Shown here piece after piece: positions 18,234 to 27,230 of a stretch of 64,000 nucleotides of DNA. Each line of letters starts with the position of its first letter. Positions within the stretch are counted from its first letter, which is position 1. The translations under genes were made by a program, and so were the position numbers. The stretch is from Marinobacterium rhizophilum DSM 18822 (GTDB lineage: Bacteria; Pseudomonadota; Gammaproteobacteria; Pseudomonadales; Balneatricaceae): positions 93,393 through 157,392 of the forward strand of contig NZ_KB899101.1 of NCBI RefSeq assembly GCF_000378045.1, read 5' to 3'. The notes beneath the pieces are model-generated. The model saw only the letters and a list, made by a program, of their open reading frames with translations. It did not search any database and was not told the origin of the DNA.

Positions 18234-19366
18234 TCGGTCAGTACCGTGCAGCTGTCGGGCTGCCAACCGAGCACGACGTCCTGTTCCCAGTTCAGTGGCT
18301 GCTCCGCCAGAGCCTGTACATTGGACTGGGTGAACTGCACCCGCTTGCCGCTGGGCAATTCGGCGTGGTAGATCGAGACGCCGCCGAGGTAGGCGATGTC
18401 CTTGATGCGACCCCGAAGCTGGTTGGGGCTCTGTTCATTGGGCTGCAGCAGGCGTACCTTTTCCGGCCGCACGGCCAGTGTCAGGGTCATGCCGGGCAGC
18501 ATTTTCTCGCTGCAATGCGCGTGCAGCTCGGTGCCTGTGGCGTCGCAGGCGAGGGTGAGCTCGTTACCGGTTTGCTGCAGTACCTGCGCCTCGAACAGGT
18601 TGATCGAGCCGATAAAGGACGCGGCATAGCGGCTGGCAGGGAACTCGTACAGGCGCCTCGGCGCATCCAGCTGCTCGATGCGGCCTTCACGCATCAGGGC
18701 GATGCGCGATGACATGGTCATGGCTTCCTCCTGATCGTGGGTTACCACGATAAAGGTCGTGCCCAGGCGCTCCTGAATATTGACCAGTTCAAACTGGGTC
18801 TTCTCCCGCAGCTTTTTATCCAGTGCACCGAGCGGTTCGTCCAGCAACAGAATGCGGGGGTGCCGGGCCAGCGCGCGGGCCAGAGCGACGCGCTGGCGCT
18901 GCCCGCCGGAAAGCTGGTGTGGTTTTCGACGGGCGAGCGGACTGATCTGCACCAGTTCCATCATTTCGCTTACCCGCGCGTTACGCAGGCTGCGGGTCAT
19001 GGGCGCCTGTTTCAGACCAAAGGCAATGTTGTCCGCAACGCTCATGTGGGGGAACAGCGCATAGGACTGAAACATCATGTTGATCGGCCGTTCGTAGGGC
19101 GGCACGCGCGTCATGTCCTCGCCATCGATCAGGATGCGACCGCGATCCGGGGCTTCAAAGCCGGCCAGCATGCGCAGCAGGGTGGTTTTGCCACAGCCGG
19201 AGGGACCCAGCAGTGAAAAGAACTCCCCCTGGTGAATGTCCAGACTGATATTGTTGATCGCCGCGGTGCTGCCGAACGACTTGCTGATGTCTTCAAAGCG
19301 TACTGACGGCGTCTGGTATGCGGTGTGTGCTGTGTCGAGCGCGGGCTTGCTTGGGGTTTGTGTCAT
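18230..19366 (-). CDS. potG: Putrescine ABC transporter ATPase PotG
   Basis: This is the cytoplasmic ATPase that powers polyamine import. The 378-residue protein has the Walker A motif LLGPSGCGKTT near residue 53, the ABC signature LSGGQRQRVALARAL and the Walker B motif ILLLDEPLGALD. A C-terminal TOBE-type regulatory domain follows (about 290-375). It is transcribed from potF across a 68-base gap that carries a stable hairpin, and its stop overlaps potH. All ATPase motifs are intact. Confidence 0.95.
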   Translation of the reverse strand: MTQTPSKPALDTAHTAYQTPSVRFEDISKSFGSTAAINNISLDIHQGEFFSLLGPSGCGKTTLLRMLAGFEAPDRGRILIDGEDMTRVPPYERPINMMFQSYALFPHMSVADNIAFGLKQAPMTRSLRNARVSEMMELVQISPLARRKPHQLSGGQRQRVALARALARHPRILLLDEPLGALDKKLREKTQFELVNIQERLGTTFIVVTHDQEEAMTMSSRIALMREGRIEQLDAPRRLYEFPASRYAASFIGSINLFEAQVLQQTGNELTLACDATGTELHAHCSEKMLPGMTLTLAVRPEKVRLLQPNEQSPNQLRGRIKDIAYLGGVSIYHAELPSGKRVQFTQSNVQALAEQPLNWEQDVVLGWQPDSCTVLTE

Positions 19367-19393
19367 TGCCGAGGGTCATGTTCCTGAATCAGA

Positions 19394-19413
19394 AATGCCC
19401 CCGAGGGGGCATT
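19394..19413 (-). other. Stem-loop between potF and potG
   Basis: AATGCCCCC and GGGGGCATT form a very stable 9-bp stem with a minimal loop, with no long T tract after it. Hairpins in this place commonly protect the binding-protein message and lower expression of the downstream genes. Confidence 0.7.
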
Positions 19414-19434
19414 GGAAGGTGCGTTTTTGAGGGC

Positions 19435-20538
19435 TTACTGGCCGGTTTTGATCCGGGTCCAGAGGCGGTTGATTGCCTTGGTTTCCCGGTTCGTTGGCGT
19501 CTTGAGCGTAATGAAGCGCTCGCGCGTCGCCTGGGGCGGGTAGATGCCGGGATCCTGGCGTACAGCCTCATCCACCAGTTCAGTCGCCGCCGCATTGGCG
19601 TTGGCATAGGCTACGTAGTTGCTGATCGGAGCGATGACATCGGGGCGCAGTATGAAATCGATAAAGCGGTGTGCCGCGTCGCTATTGGGCGCATCGGCCG
19701 GAATCGCCATCACATCGGTCCAGACCACGGCGCCTTCGCGCGGCACCAGGTAGGCGATCTCGACGCCATTGCCGGCCTCCTCTGCGCGCGCCTTGGCCTG
19801 CAGCACGTCGCCACTGTAGCCATGGGCAACACAGGTATCGCCGTTGGCCAGGTCATTGATGTACTGAGAACTGTGGTAGTAGCGGATATTCGGGCGCACG
19901 GCGTTCAGCACGGCGGCGGCTTCATCCAATGCGGCGCTGCTGTAGTCGTTCGGGGCCTGGCCGATATAGGCCCGGGCCGCGACCAGCACTTCGGTGGGGT
20001 CATCCATCAGCGAGATGCCGCAACTGGCCAGCTTTGCCGTGACGGTGGGATCAAACACCAGGCTCCAGCTGTCCAGCGCAGTCTCGGCGCCCAGCAGTTC
20101 GCGTACTTTGGTCAGGTTGATACCAATGCCTGTGGTGCCCCACATGTAGGGTGCCAGGTGGGCGTTATCGGGGTCGATATCGGCCAGGGAGGCCAGTATC
20201 ACCGGATCCAGGTTGGCATAATTGCTCAGCTTGGTCTTGTCCAGTGGCTGAAAAATGCCGGCCTTTATCTGACGGTCGGCGAAAGGACGCGCCGTGGGAA
20301 AGACCAGATCGTAGCCGCTGTGACCTGCCAGCAGTTTGGCTTCAAGCACCTCGTTGGAGTCGTATACATCGTAAAGCACCTTGATACCCGACTCCTGCTG
20401 GAAACGCTCGATGGTATCCTCGGCGATATAGTCGGACCAGTTGTAGATGTGCAGTTCTTCCTGCGCCGAAGCCTGCAGCGAAGCCCCGAACAACAGGCTG
20501 GCGATAAATGTCTTGAACATCCAAGGTCTGCTTTTCAT
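19435..20538 (-). CDS. potF: Periplasmic putrescine-binding protein PotF
   Basis: This is the periplasmic receptor that delivers putrescine to PotGHI. The 367-residue protein has a signal peptide (hydrophobic core FIASLLFGASLQASAQ, cut near residue 25). The mature start EELHIYNWSDYIAEDT carries the conserved ligand-cage tryptophan and aspartate of PotF/SpuD. Other family blocks include the stretch around YDLVFPTARPFADR and WGTTGIGIN. It is the first gene of the operon. The promoter should lie in 20539-20930. Confidence 0.94.
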   Translation of the reverse strand: MKSRPWMFKTFIASLLFGASLQASAQEELHIYNWSDYIAEDTIERFQQESGIKVLYDVYDSNEVLEAKLLAGHSGYDLVFPTARPFADRQIKAGIFQPLDKTKLSNYANLDPVILASLADIDPDNAHLAPYMWGTTGIGINLTKVRELLGAETALDSWSLVFDPTVTAKLASCGISLMDDPTEVLVAARAYIGQAPNDYSSAALDEAAAVLNAVRPNIRYYHSSQYINDLANGDTCVAHGYSGDVLQAKARAEEAGNGVEIAYLVPREGAVVWTDVMAIPADAPNSDAAHRFIDFILRPDVIAPISNYVAYANANAAATELVDEAVRQDPGIYPPQATRERFITLKTPTNRETKAINRLWTRIKTGQ

Positions 20539-20934
20539 CTAATCGGCTCCCCGATTACAAATTAAGAATGGCTGCCGAAACGGCTGCAGTCAGCACTGGC
20601 GACGGGTGTTTAAAAGCGCCCACTTTGACAGCCGAATATGACCAATCCGCACTCGAAAAAGCAATGTTTTTTCTGCATTCAGAGTGGTTTTTTGCGACGT
20701 ACTCGGCGTGAAGGCCGCCGGCTTTCCCGGCAGCAGGGCTTCTTGCATCAGCATGGGGCAACCCGCTGTGCAACGGTTCATAGTGCACCAAGATGGCCGG
20801 GTCGCCTTGTGCTCCGGTTGAGTGTTGCATGACCCGAAGGCGGGCCCGGATCACGCGGCGAACGGCGTGTGCTCGATCATGAGGGGAGTGGAGATCCTGA
20901 GATGGCAGCAACCATGTTCAGGGAATAACCCTGG
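20539..20934. other. Upstream region of potF
   Basis: I see no convincing gene in this stretch. It must contain the potF promoter; a T-rich segment sits near 20660-20690. No clear palindromic operator was found. Confidence 0.4.
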
Positions 20935-21012
20935 CAGGCAAACAGGCAGGGAGCCTGTTTGCCGGTCATATTATTATCCCGTCGGGTTAATAACCTGGCC
21001 TGTAAATAGGTT
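20935..21012. repeat. Short copy of the dispersed hairpin repeat
   Basis: A 10-bp stem GGCAAACAGG (20937-20946) and CCTGTTTGCC (20954-20963) with loop CAGGGAG is followed by a second palindromic part (ATCCCGTCGGGTTAAT) and AACCTGGCCTGTAAATAGG. The same two modules occur in the longer copies near 21555, 24372, 40580 and 63701. Here the roughly 100-base middle is missing. Confidence 0.75.
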
Positions 21013-21179
21013 CATTTATGTCTTTATTCGGGGATTAGGCGCCTATCACTGTGCTGCCATCGGTGGATGTATCGCCGTTTGTAGAAGCTATGAAGGGTCG
21101 CCCCCACGACTAAGGAAGCAGTGATCAAGTCCCCGCCATGAGGCAATAGCGGTCATCAACTGCATCAAGGGAGGCTCGG

Positions 21180-21413
21180 ATGGATCAACAGCTCACATTC
21201 GCCGACAGTGAGTTCAGCAACAAGCGTCGCCAGACGCGAAAGGAAGTGTTCCTCGGCCGGATGGAGAGGCTGATCTCTTGGGCGCGATTGGAAGCGGTAA
21301 TCGAGCCGCATTATCCGAAGCCTGGTAATGGGCGCCGGCCCTATCCGCTGGCGACCATGCTCCGGATTCACTGCATGCATATATGGACCTTCCCCTGTAT
21401 TGCAAGAAAATGA
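21180..21413 (+). pseudogene. Truncated IS5-family transposase
   Basis: The first 68 or so residues match the N-terminus of IS5-family transposases ([21 protein letters not shown], then [22 protein letters not shown]). The similarity stops near 21385 and the frame ends at 21413. The catalytic DDE region is absent. A good ribosome site (AGGGAGG) precedes the start. This is a dead remnant of an insertion sequence; I could not find its terminal inverted repeats. Confidence 0.85.
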
Positions 21414-21554
21414 TCGATCGGAGTCAAGTGGTGTTCGTCGGTATGTAGCATGCTTGAGTACCTCGGTCCTGGGCGTAAATCGGGTGGAGGTTGCCGGGGC
21501 AGGTTAGAGGCATCGGGGGACGTCGGGAAATATTTGTTTTTGAGGGGGGTATAG
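21414..21554. other. Non-coding spacer after the IS remnant
   Basis: Nothing was recognised here. It lies between the truncated transposase and a copy of the hairpin repeat and may be scrambled insertion-sequence DNA. Confidence 0.3.
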
Positions 21555-21727
21555 GAAATAAAGATGGTGCTGAGGGGATGCCACCTCAATGGATCGTCAC
21601 CGATCACCCAAGGCGAATTCACACAACCCGTACATTCACGCACTTGCGCCGAGTTTTTTGGCTAAAGGGAATGTGGGGTGACGGACAAAGAGGCAGGGAA
21701 CCTGTGTGTCCGTCAGGTTGATAGCAG
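21555..21727. repeat. Diverged copy of the dispersed hairpin repeat
   Basis: The stretch CACGCACTTGCGCC, then TAAAGGGAATGTGG, followed by a hairpin, matches the copy at 40580. The stem is GACGGACA (21680-21687) and TGTCCGTC (21707-21714), with inner AGG/CCT around the loop CAGGGAA. It ends in CAGGTTGATAG. It sits just past the lysR stop and may serve as that gene's terminator. Confidence 0.7.
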
Positions 21728-21732
21728 GCCCG

Positions 21733-22569
21733 CTAGCCGAAGCGCTGCTGGCCCTGCCGAATGGCCTGTAGCAATTCCGATGACAGTGGCTTTTGCTTGT
21801 CGTAGGCAAAGCCCACGACCCGCTCAAGTTCTATGTTGGCCACTTTACGTACCACGATGTCGGTACGATGACCTGTCGAGTGGCTGGGCACAACCGATAC
21901 ACCGAGGCCCGCGGCGACCAGGTCCAGGGCATATTCTTCGGTTCTGACGGTGGCCTTTACATCCAGTTGAAGCCCGCGCTCGGCGATGGCGAAGTGCCAG
22001 GCATCATCAATATCGCAGGGTTTGCGGCTGATAAAGGCGAGCCCATCCAGGGCTTCCAGCGGTATCTGGTCCATCAGGCTGAGCGGGTGGTTTGGGGGCA
22101 TGGCCAGTACATACTGGTCGACCCACAGTTTATGGAAGGCTTCATCCTGGGTGCGCTGTGTGCTGGAAATGATGCGGGCATCCGAGGGCTCGTTCAGGTC
22201 GACGACCGTGAGATCCAGCCCCTCAACCAGGTTCAGCAGCTCCTTGATGATAGAGCTGACCCGCACACCCGACAGGAAGGGCATCAGTGCCAGGCGCAGC
22301 GGTATGCTGGGCGCGGATTCATGAAAGAGATGTTTTATTTCATCGATATCGGCGAGCACCTTGCAGGCGCGGGGGTACAGTGTTTTTCCATCCGGCGTGG
22401 GCGTAACCCCCTTCGAGTGACGCAGGAACAGCTGGCAGTCCAGATCTGTCTCCAGCTGATGTACCGCAACGGAGATAGACGGCTGTGCGACAAAACAGCG
22501 TTTGGAGGCGGCGCTGAAGCTCAGCTCTTCGTAGACAGCAACGAAGTATCTCAAAGATCTAAAGTACAT
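21733..22569 (-). CDS. LysR-family regulator, divergent from amaB
   Basis: The protein has 278 residues with the LysR DNA-binding domain at the N-terminus (MYFRSLRYFVAVYEELSFSAAS, then QPSISVAVHQLE) and an effector domain from about residue 90. The ATG at 22567-22569 has a GGGAGGG ribosome site. The open frame upstream to 22785 is rich in charged and cysteine residues and is not LysR-like. It is divergent from the aldehyde dehydrogenase gene over a 248-base region, so it probably controls that gene. Its effector may be a lysine-breakdown intermediate, by inference. Confidence 0.88.
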   Translation of the reverse strand: MYFRSLRYFVAVYEELSFSAASKRCFVAQPSISVAVHQLETDLDCQLFLRHSKGVTPTPDGKTLYPRACKVLADIDEIKHLFHESAPSIPLRLALMPFLSGVRVSSIIKELLNLVEGLDLTVVDLNEPSDARIISSTQRTQDEAFHKLWVDQYVLAMPPNHPLSLMDQIPLEALDGLAFISRKPCDIDDAWHFAIAERGLQLDVKATVRTEEYALDLVAAGLGVSVVPSHSTGHRTDIVVRKVANIELERVVGFAYDKQKPLSSELLQAIRQGQQRFG

Positions 22570-22817
22570 AACGCCCTCCCCGTGTGTAGAGGCATCGCAA
22601 CAACATCTTTCCTGACCGCCGCAGGCGCGGCTGGCTTTAGTTTCACTGTCATGCGCTGACAGATCAGCGGAGTTTCGCTCAAGATATTCATTATGGCGAT
22701 CGCGATACCTATAGGGCGTTCCTATATGGTATCTAGAAAAACGGTATTTTACCTGTATAGATCCTGCCCCTACCATCAGCCTCAAGTATTTCGATTATCA
22801 CCAACGAGGTCCTGAAC

Positions 22818-24362
22818 ATGAACCTGCATTATCTTGAGAAACTCGGTGTCGATGCCTTCCGTACAGGAAGTGTTTACAACAGTGTGATCGGCGGTGAGTT
22901 CAATCAGGCCGGCACGGGCGAGCAGTTTGCCGCACGCAGCCCGATCGATGGCGCCCAGACCGCGCTGTTCCAGAACGCGTCTGTTGAGCAGCTGAATGCC
23001 GCAGTCGAGCAGGCCGAGGCTGCCTTTAAGGCGTGGCGTACCGTGCCTGCACCCAAGCGCGGCGAATTCGTGCGCATCATCGGTAACCTGGCGCGCGAGT
23101 ACAAGGAAGAACTGGCCCAGGTCGTGACCCTGGAATCCGGCAAGATTCTTCCTGAAGCCCTTGGGGAAGTGCAGGAATGGATCGACGTCTGCGACTTTGC
23201 GGTCGGTATGTCCCGCCAGCTGCACGGTCTGACCATTGTCAGCGAGCGTCCGGGCCATCGCATGATGGAACAGTGGCAGCCGCTGGGTCCGGTGGCCGTG
23301 ATCTCGGCATTTAACTTTCCGATGGCCGTATGGGCCTGGAATGCCATGCTGGGTCTGGTGTGCGGCGACTCCATCGTCTGGAAGCCGTCCGAGAAAACCC
23401 CGCTTTGCGCGCTTGCCATTCAGGCGATCGTGGACAAAGCGCTGGAACTGATGCCCGAAGTACCCAAAGGCGTCTGCAGCTTGATCGTGGGTGGTCGCGA
23501 TGTTGGACAGGCGATCAGTGAAGATCGTCGTTTCCCGCTGGTATCCGCGACCGGCTCCACCGCCATGGGGCGCAGTGTTGGTGAGACTGTCGGTAAGCGC
23601 CTGGGACGCTCCCTGCTTGAGCTGGGTGGCAACAACGCCATGATCGTGTCCGAAACTGCCGATCTGGACCTGGCGCTGCGCGCTATCGTCTTTGCCGCAG
23701 TGGGTACCGCCGGACAGCGCTGCACCACTTTGCGCCGCCTGATTGCGCAGGAGAGCATCGTCGACAACCTGATTGAACGTCTGCCCAAGTCCTATTCTTC
23801 CCTGCGCATTGGCGATCCGCGCAATGACGGCGTGCTGATTGGTCCGCTGGTGGATCAGGGCAGCTTCGAGCGTATGCAGAGTACCCTCAAGACGGCGGTT
23901 GAGCAGGGTGGCGAGATTGTTTATGGCGGTGAGCGCCTGACCGACAATGTACCGGCTGGCGGTTTCTATGTTAATCCGGCGATCGTGCGCATCGCCCACG
24001 ATGCCCCCATCGTCCAGGAAGAGACCTTTGCTCCCATCCTGTATGTGATGACATACGAGACCATCGAACAGGCGCTGGATATTCAGAACAACGTGCCCCA
24101 GGGACTGTCGTCGGCAATCTTTACCGAGAGCATGCGCGAAGCTGAGTTCTTCATGTCGCCGGCAGGCTCCGACTGCGGTATTGCCAACGTCAACATCGGC
24201 ACCTCCGGCGCCGAAATCGGTGGCGCCTTCGGTGGCGAGAAAGAGACCGGCGGTGGTCGTGAGTCGGGCTCTGATGCCTGGAGAAACTATATGCGTCGTA
24301 CCACCAATACCATCAACTACGGCGGCGATCTTCCGCTGGCGCAGGGTATTGTGTTCGAGTAA
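22818..24362 (+). CDS. amaB: Aminoadipate-semialdehyde dehydrogenase (ALDH7 type)
   Basis: The enzyme oxidises L-2-aminoadipate 6-semialdehyde (in equilibrium with piperideine-6-carboxylate) to aminoadipate with NAD, a step in lysine breakdown. The 514-residue protein has the aldehyde-dehydrogenase signature ELGGNNAMIV and the catalytic cysteine in GTAGQRCTTLRRL. It also has the ALDH7-specific C-terminal block NIGTSGAEIGGAFGGEKETG followed by GRESGSDAW. No lysine aminotransferase or saccharopine gene is adjacent. A multi-hairpin region follows the gene. Confidence 0.9.
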   Translation: MNLHYLEKLGVDAFRTGSVYNSVIGGEFNQAGTGEQFAARSPIDGAQTALFQNASVEQLNAAVEQAEAAFKAWRTVPAPKRGEFVRIIGNLAREYKEELAQVVTLESGKILPEALGEVQEWIDVCDFAVGMSRQLHGLTIVSERPGHRMMEQWQPLGPVAVISAFNFPMAVWAWNAMLGLVCGDSIVWKPSEKTPLCALAIQAIVDKALELMPEVPKGVCSLIVGGRDVGQAISEDRRFPLVSATGSTAMGRSVGETVGKRLGRSLLELGGNNAMIVSETADLDLALRAIVFAAVGTAGQRCTTLRRLIAQESIVDNLIERLPKSYSSLRIGDPRNDGVLIGPLVDQGSFERMQSTLKTAVEQGGEIVYGGERLTDNVPAGGFYVNPAIVRIAHDAPIVQEETFAPILYVMTYETIEQALDIQNNVPQGLSSAIFTESMREAEFFMSPAGSDCGIANVNIGTSGAEIGGAFGGEKETGGGRESGSDAWRNYMRRTTNTINYGGDLPLAQGIVFE

Positions 24363-24371
24363 GCAGCACGT

Positions 24372-24515
24372 TGATTAGCCGCGGGTTAACAGGTGATACA
24401 GGGATGCGCCGGTTTTGCCGCGCATCCAATGGGTAACCTGCACATGCAGATTCGTGGGTCTGTTGTGTGGGTGTGACGGGCAACGGGGCAGAGATGCCCC
24501 TTTGTTCGACAGGTA
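24372..24515. repeat. Copy of the dispersed hairpin repeat after amaB
   Basis: CGGGTTAACAGGTGATACAGG matches the start of the 40580 copy. The region ends with the family hairpin, here GGGGC (24485-24489) and GCCCC (24496-24500) around AGAGAT, followed by TCGACAGG. It starts 10 bases past the amaB stop. Confidence 0.65.
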
Positions 24516-24518
24516 CAA

Positions 24519-24544
24519 ATGCCGATATGGCGACATATCGGCAT
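24519..24544. other. Perfect 11-bp hairpin
   Basis: ATGCCGATATG and CATATCGGCAT pair perfectly around a GCGA loop, between the repeat copy and the terminator. Its role is unknown; a protein-binding palindrome or an RNA stabiliser is possible. Confidence 0.6.
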
Positions 24545-24560
24545 ACGGCTGTTTCTTTAG

Positions 24561-24623
24561 GGTCAGGGATTGCGAATGTGACAAGTCTTGGAACTTTTTA
24601 CGCGCAATCCCTGACCTTTTTTT
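24561..24623 (+). terminator. Long-stem terminator downstream of amaB
   Basis: GGTCAGGGATTGCG (24561-24574) pairs perfectly with CGCAATCCCTGACC (24603-24616) and is followed by TTTTTTT. The 28-base loop is long, but the stem and T tract are those of a strong Rho-independent terminator. Confidence 0.88.
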
Positions 24624-24821
24624 ATACGCCTTTTTTGAACAGAGGCGTGGTGAATATCTGCACGCAGGCTTTTCACCGCCGCCCGGGCCGTTCCTGGCCT
24701 GTATCAGGGGCTTTGCCGAATTGGTATGGATCATCAGGGGCAAGGTCGTACTTCATTTCGGCCGGTGGCCAGCGGCTACGGTATACTTGCCCCCGGCGCA
24801 AAGCATGAGGAGGTGACCGAG

Positions 24822-25277
24822 ATGCAGTACTGGCTGTTCAAGACCGAACCGGATGTGTTCGGCATTGATGACCTGGCCCGGGCACCTGACCAGACGGCGC
24901 GGTGGGATGAAATACGCAATTATCAGGCGCGCAACTCTCTGCGTGATGATGTCCGTGTCGGCGATCAGGTGTTTATTTACCACAGTAGCTGCAAGCAGGT
25001 GGGCATCGCGGGCGTGGCCGAGGTGGTACGCGCTGCTTACCCGGACCCCAGCCAGTTTGATCCCGCCCATGCCCAGTTCGATGTCAGGGCAGCGCCAGGT
25101 ATGCCGCGCTGGTTCTGTGTGGATGTTCGCCTGCGAGAACGCTTCACTCAGGTCATTCCCCTGCGGTTGCTAAAGACCAATCCTGCACTGGCCGATATGA
25201 CGCTGTTGCGCCAGGGGCGGCTTTCAGTGCAGCCGGTCAGCGCTGCACACTGGCAGGCTGTACAGGATATGCGCTAA
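24822..25277 (+). CDS. EVE domain-containing protein
   Basis: The 151-residue protein begins MQYWLFKTEPDVFGIDDL, the signature of the EVE/thymocyte-nuclear-protein family. The single EVE domain contains WDEIRNYQARNSLR and GDQVFIYHSS. EVE domains are related to PUA and YTH folds and bind modified bases in DNA or RNA. Stand-alone bacterial EVE proteins have no established reaction. The start at 24822 has a strong GAGGAGG site; the frame is open upstream to 24726 without similarity. A terminator follows. Confidence 0.9.
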   Translation: MQYWLFKTEPDVFGIDDLARAPDQTARWDEIRNYQARNSLRDDVRVGDQVFIYHSSCKQVGIAGVAEVVRAAYPDPSQFDPAHAQFDVRAAPGMPRWFCVDVRLRERFTQVIPLRLLKTNPALADMTLLRQGRLSVQPVSAAHWQAVQDMR

Positions 25278-25328
25278 TTACTGAATTTTCCGAATAACAT
25301 TCCGACTCGGACTGGGTATACTTTATTG

Positions 25329-25362
25329 GAAAGCCCCTGTCCGGGCAGTGACAGGGGCTTTC
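25329..25362 (+). terminator. Terminator after the EVE gene
   Basis: GAAAGCCCCTGT (25329-25340) pairs with ACAGGGGCTTTC (25351-25362) across a 10-base loop. The A and T ends of the stem would supply U tracts in either direction, so it may act on both strands. Confidence 0.85.
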
Positions 25363-25417
25363 GCTGTCTGCACTTTCGTGCCGGGCGCAACCTTTCAGGC
25401 AGAGGGCATCCGTACAC

Positions 25418-26806
25418 ATGTTTATTCGCACACTCAGGCAAGCATACGGTGGGCTGCTGCTGCCTTATTTCGGAGTACTGCTGGTGCTGGTCAGTGGCAT
25501 ACTGGGAACCGAGTATGTGGCGGAGCAGGCGGGCGAACGTGACCGTGAGTCGGTGCAGCTGGAAACCCAGGTAAAGCTGTCCGGGCTGCGGGCCTGGCTT
25601 GAAAGTGAAATCAATTCGGTGCTCTACCTGACCCGCGGCATGTCAGCTTATATAGTGGCGCGTCCGAATGCGACGCCGGCGGAGCTGGCCGTGGTGGCAC
25701 CCTATATCGTGCGCGGCAGCGACCATATCCGTAACATCGGCCTGGCACCGGGCAACATTATCCGTTATGTGTATCCTCTTGCGGGTAATGAGGCGGCGCT
25801 CGGGCTTGATTACACCCAGGACCCGGTACAGTGGTCAAACATTCGGCGCGCGATTGAGCACGGCGACATGGTGGTGAGCGGGCCGCTGAAACTCGTTCAG
25901 GGGGGAAGCGGCCTGATCGCGCGCAGCCCGATTTTTGTGGATGAGGGCAAGGGCAGTCGTTACTGGGGGCTGGTGTCCACGGTTATCGACATGGATTCGC
26001 TGCTCGCTGCTGCGGGGCTGAATGACAACCCCAGCGGCATTGCGCTGCGCGGTACCGATGGCCTGGGCCCCCGTGGCGGGCAGTTTTTCGGCCCGGCCGG
26101 GGTATTTCAGAACCCGGATGCACTGAAACAACCGGTTACCTTTCGCCACAGTCAATGGGAAATCGGAGTCGTGCCTGATTACAGTACGGTTGGTCAATCC
26201 AGCATGCGGGCAAGAGGGCTGCTGTACGGCTTGCTGCTGGCCATCCTGGCGCTGTTGCTGCAATTGATCCGGGTGTTTCACCATGCCCGCCAGCAGGCCA
26301 CCATCGATGCGCTTACCGGGCTGCCAAATCGACGCATTCTGCTTGAACGGGCTAATCAGCTGATTGCCCAGAGCAAGCGTGCCAAAACTGGTTTTGCTCT
26401 CTGTTATGTCGATCTGAATGGCTTTAAGCCGGTGAATGACCGCTATGGGCATCATGCCGGTGACCTGGTGCTGCAGGAGGTCGCGGCCCGTTTGCGGCGG
26501 GTGTTGCGGGTAGTGGATACGGTGGCACGTACCGGGGGCGATGAGTTTGTACTGCTGTTACCGGGCATTGAGTCGGCCGATAGCGTGGACGCGGTGCTGC
26601 AAAAACTCTCTGCCGCACTGCGGGTGCCGGTGCGCTACAAGGGGCAGAATATCGTGGTCGGCGCCAGTATGGGCTGGGCGCTGTTTGCCCGTGACGCCGA
26701 TAATCTGGACGCGCTGATGGCACTGGCGGACAGCCGGATGTATGAAATGAAAGAAAATTTCAGGGCGATCGCGCGCAGTGCTCAGGTGGGTACAACCGTG
26801 CAATAG
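25418..26806 (+). CDS. CHASE-GGDEF diguanylate cyclase
   Basis: This is a 462-residue membrane enzyme for making cyclic di-GMP. One helix (about 11-33) is followed by a periplasmic CHASE-type sensor domain (about 70-230; RNIGLAPGNIIRYVYPLAGNE). A second helix lies at about 268-286. The GGDEF domain starts near 295 (DALTGLPNRR), has active site RTGGDEFVLLL, and has an RVVD inhibitory site five residues before it. It should therefore be subject to product feedback. It is transcribed alone, between two terminators. Confidence 0.9.
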   Translation: MFIRTLRQAYGGLLLPYFGVLLVLVSGILGTEYVAEQAGERDRESVQLETQVKLSGLRAWLESEINSVLYLTRGMSAYIVARPNATPAELAVVAPYIVRGSDHIRNIGLAPGNIIRYVYPLAGNEAALGLDYTQDPVQWSNIRRAIEHGDMVVSGPLKLVQGGSGLIARSPIFVDEGKGSRYWGLVSTVIDMDSLLAAAGLNDNPSGIALRGTDGLGPRGGQFFGPAGVFQNPDALKQPVTFRHSQWEIGVVPDYSTVGQSSMRARGLLYGLLLAILALLLQLIRVFHHARQQATIDALTGLPNRRILLERANQLIAQSKRAKTGFALCYVDLNGFKPVNDRYGHHAGDLVLQEVAARLRRVLRVVDTVARTGGDEFVLLLPGIESADSVDAVLQKLSAALRVPVRYKGQNIVVGASMGWALFARDADNLDALMALADSRMYEMKENFRAIARSAQVGTTVQ

Positions 26807-26840
26807 GGCGGGAGGATGTCCGATATCGGCTTGCGCTGGA

Positions 26841-26875
26841 CGCCGGCGACTCAGCCCGGGCTGACGGCGCTTTTT
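26841..26875 (+). terminator. Likely terminator after the CHASE-GGDEF gene
   Basis: An imperfect stem (CGCCG/CGGCG outside, CAGC/GCTG inside) is followed by TTTTT, 35 bases past the stop codon. Confidence 0.65.
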
Positions 26876-26921
26876 CGAGGGCATTGTCTCGACTGCTTTG
26901 CCAGCGCTTTTCAACCGCCTG

Positions 26922-27230
26922 TTAGGTCTTGATAAACCGTCCCAGGCGTTGCCTGAGAATGCGGTTCTCATCTCTGAGTTGCTCCAGTTCGTCCAGAAGC
27001 TCTAGCGCCAGTGCAATACCGCACCAGTCGATTTCCAGGTCCCGGTGCAGGCGTACTGCCCGCCGGGCAGTGAATATCATCTGAAGTTCGAAGCGCCACT
27101 CACCGGCGGTATCTTCGTGCGGGTTAAGAATGCCTTCCTCAATCATCAGAAGCAGTGTGTCGCCCGCCACGCCGGAGGCCAGGATGAACTCGTCCAGGCT
27201 CATTTCGATTGCTTTGGGGCTTGAGGTCAT
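26922..27230 (-). CDS. cbpM: Chaperone modulator CbpM
   Basis: CbpM binds the J-domain of CbpA and inhibits its co-chaperone activity. The 102-residue protein has the family blocks [19 protein letters not shown] and the C-terminal coiled helix [18 protein letters not shown]. The ATG at 27228-27230 overlaps the cbpA stop by four bases. A second ATG four codons upstream at 27242 is less likely. Pairing with cbpA is the normal arrangement. Confidence 0.92.
   Translation of the reverse strand: MTSSPKAIEMSLDEFILASGVAGDTLLLMIEEGILNPHEDTAGEWRFELQMIFTARRAVRLHRDLEIDWCGIALALELLDELEQLRDENRILRQRLGRFIKT

Noticed and set aside
19318..20565. A 415-codon plus-strand frame under potF
   Set aside because: It lies opposite a clear PotF coding sequence, with codon-bias shadows only.
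20935..21727. The cluster of hairpins as a CRISPR array
   Set aside because: The units are of unequal length and spacing, with no constant short repeat-spacer pattern and no cas genes.
22782..23999. A 405-codon minus-strand frame under the aldehyde dehydrogenase gene
   Set aside because: It is fully covered by the conserved ALDH7 gene on the other strand; the translation is low in hydrophobic order and matches no family.
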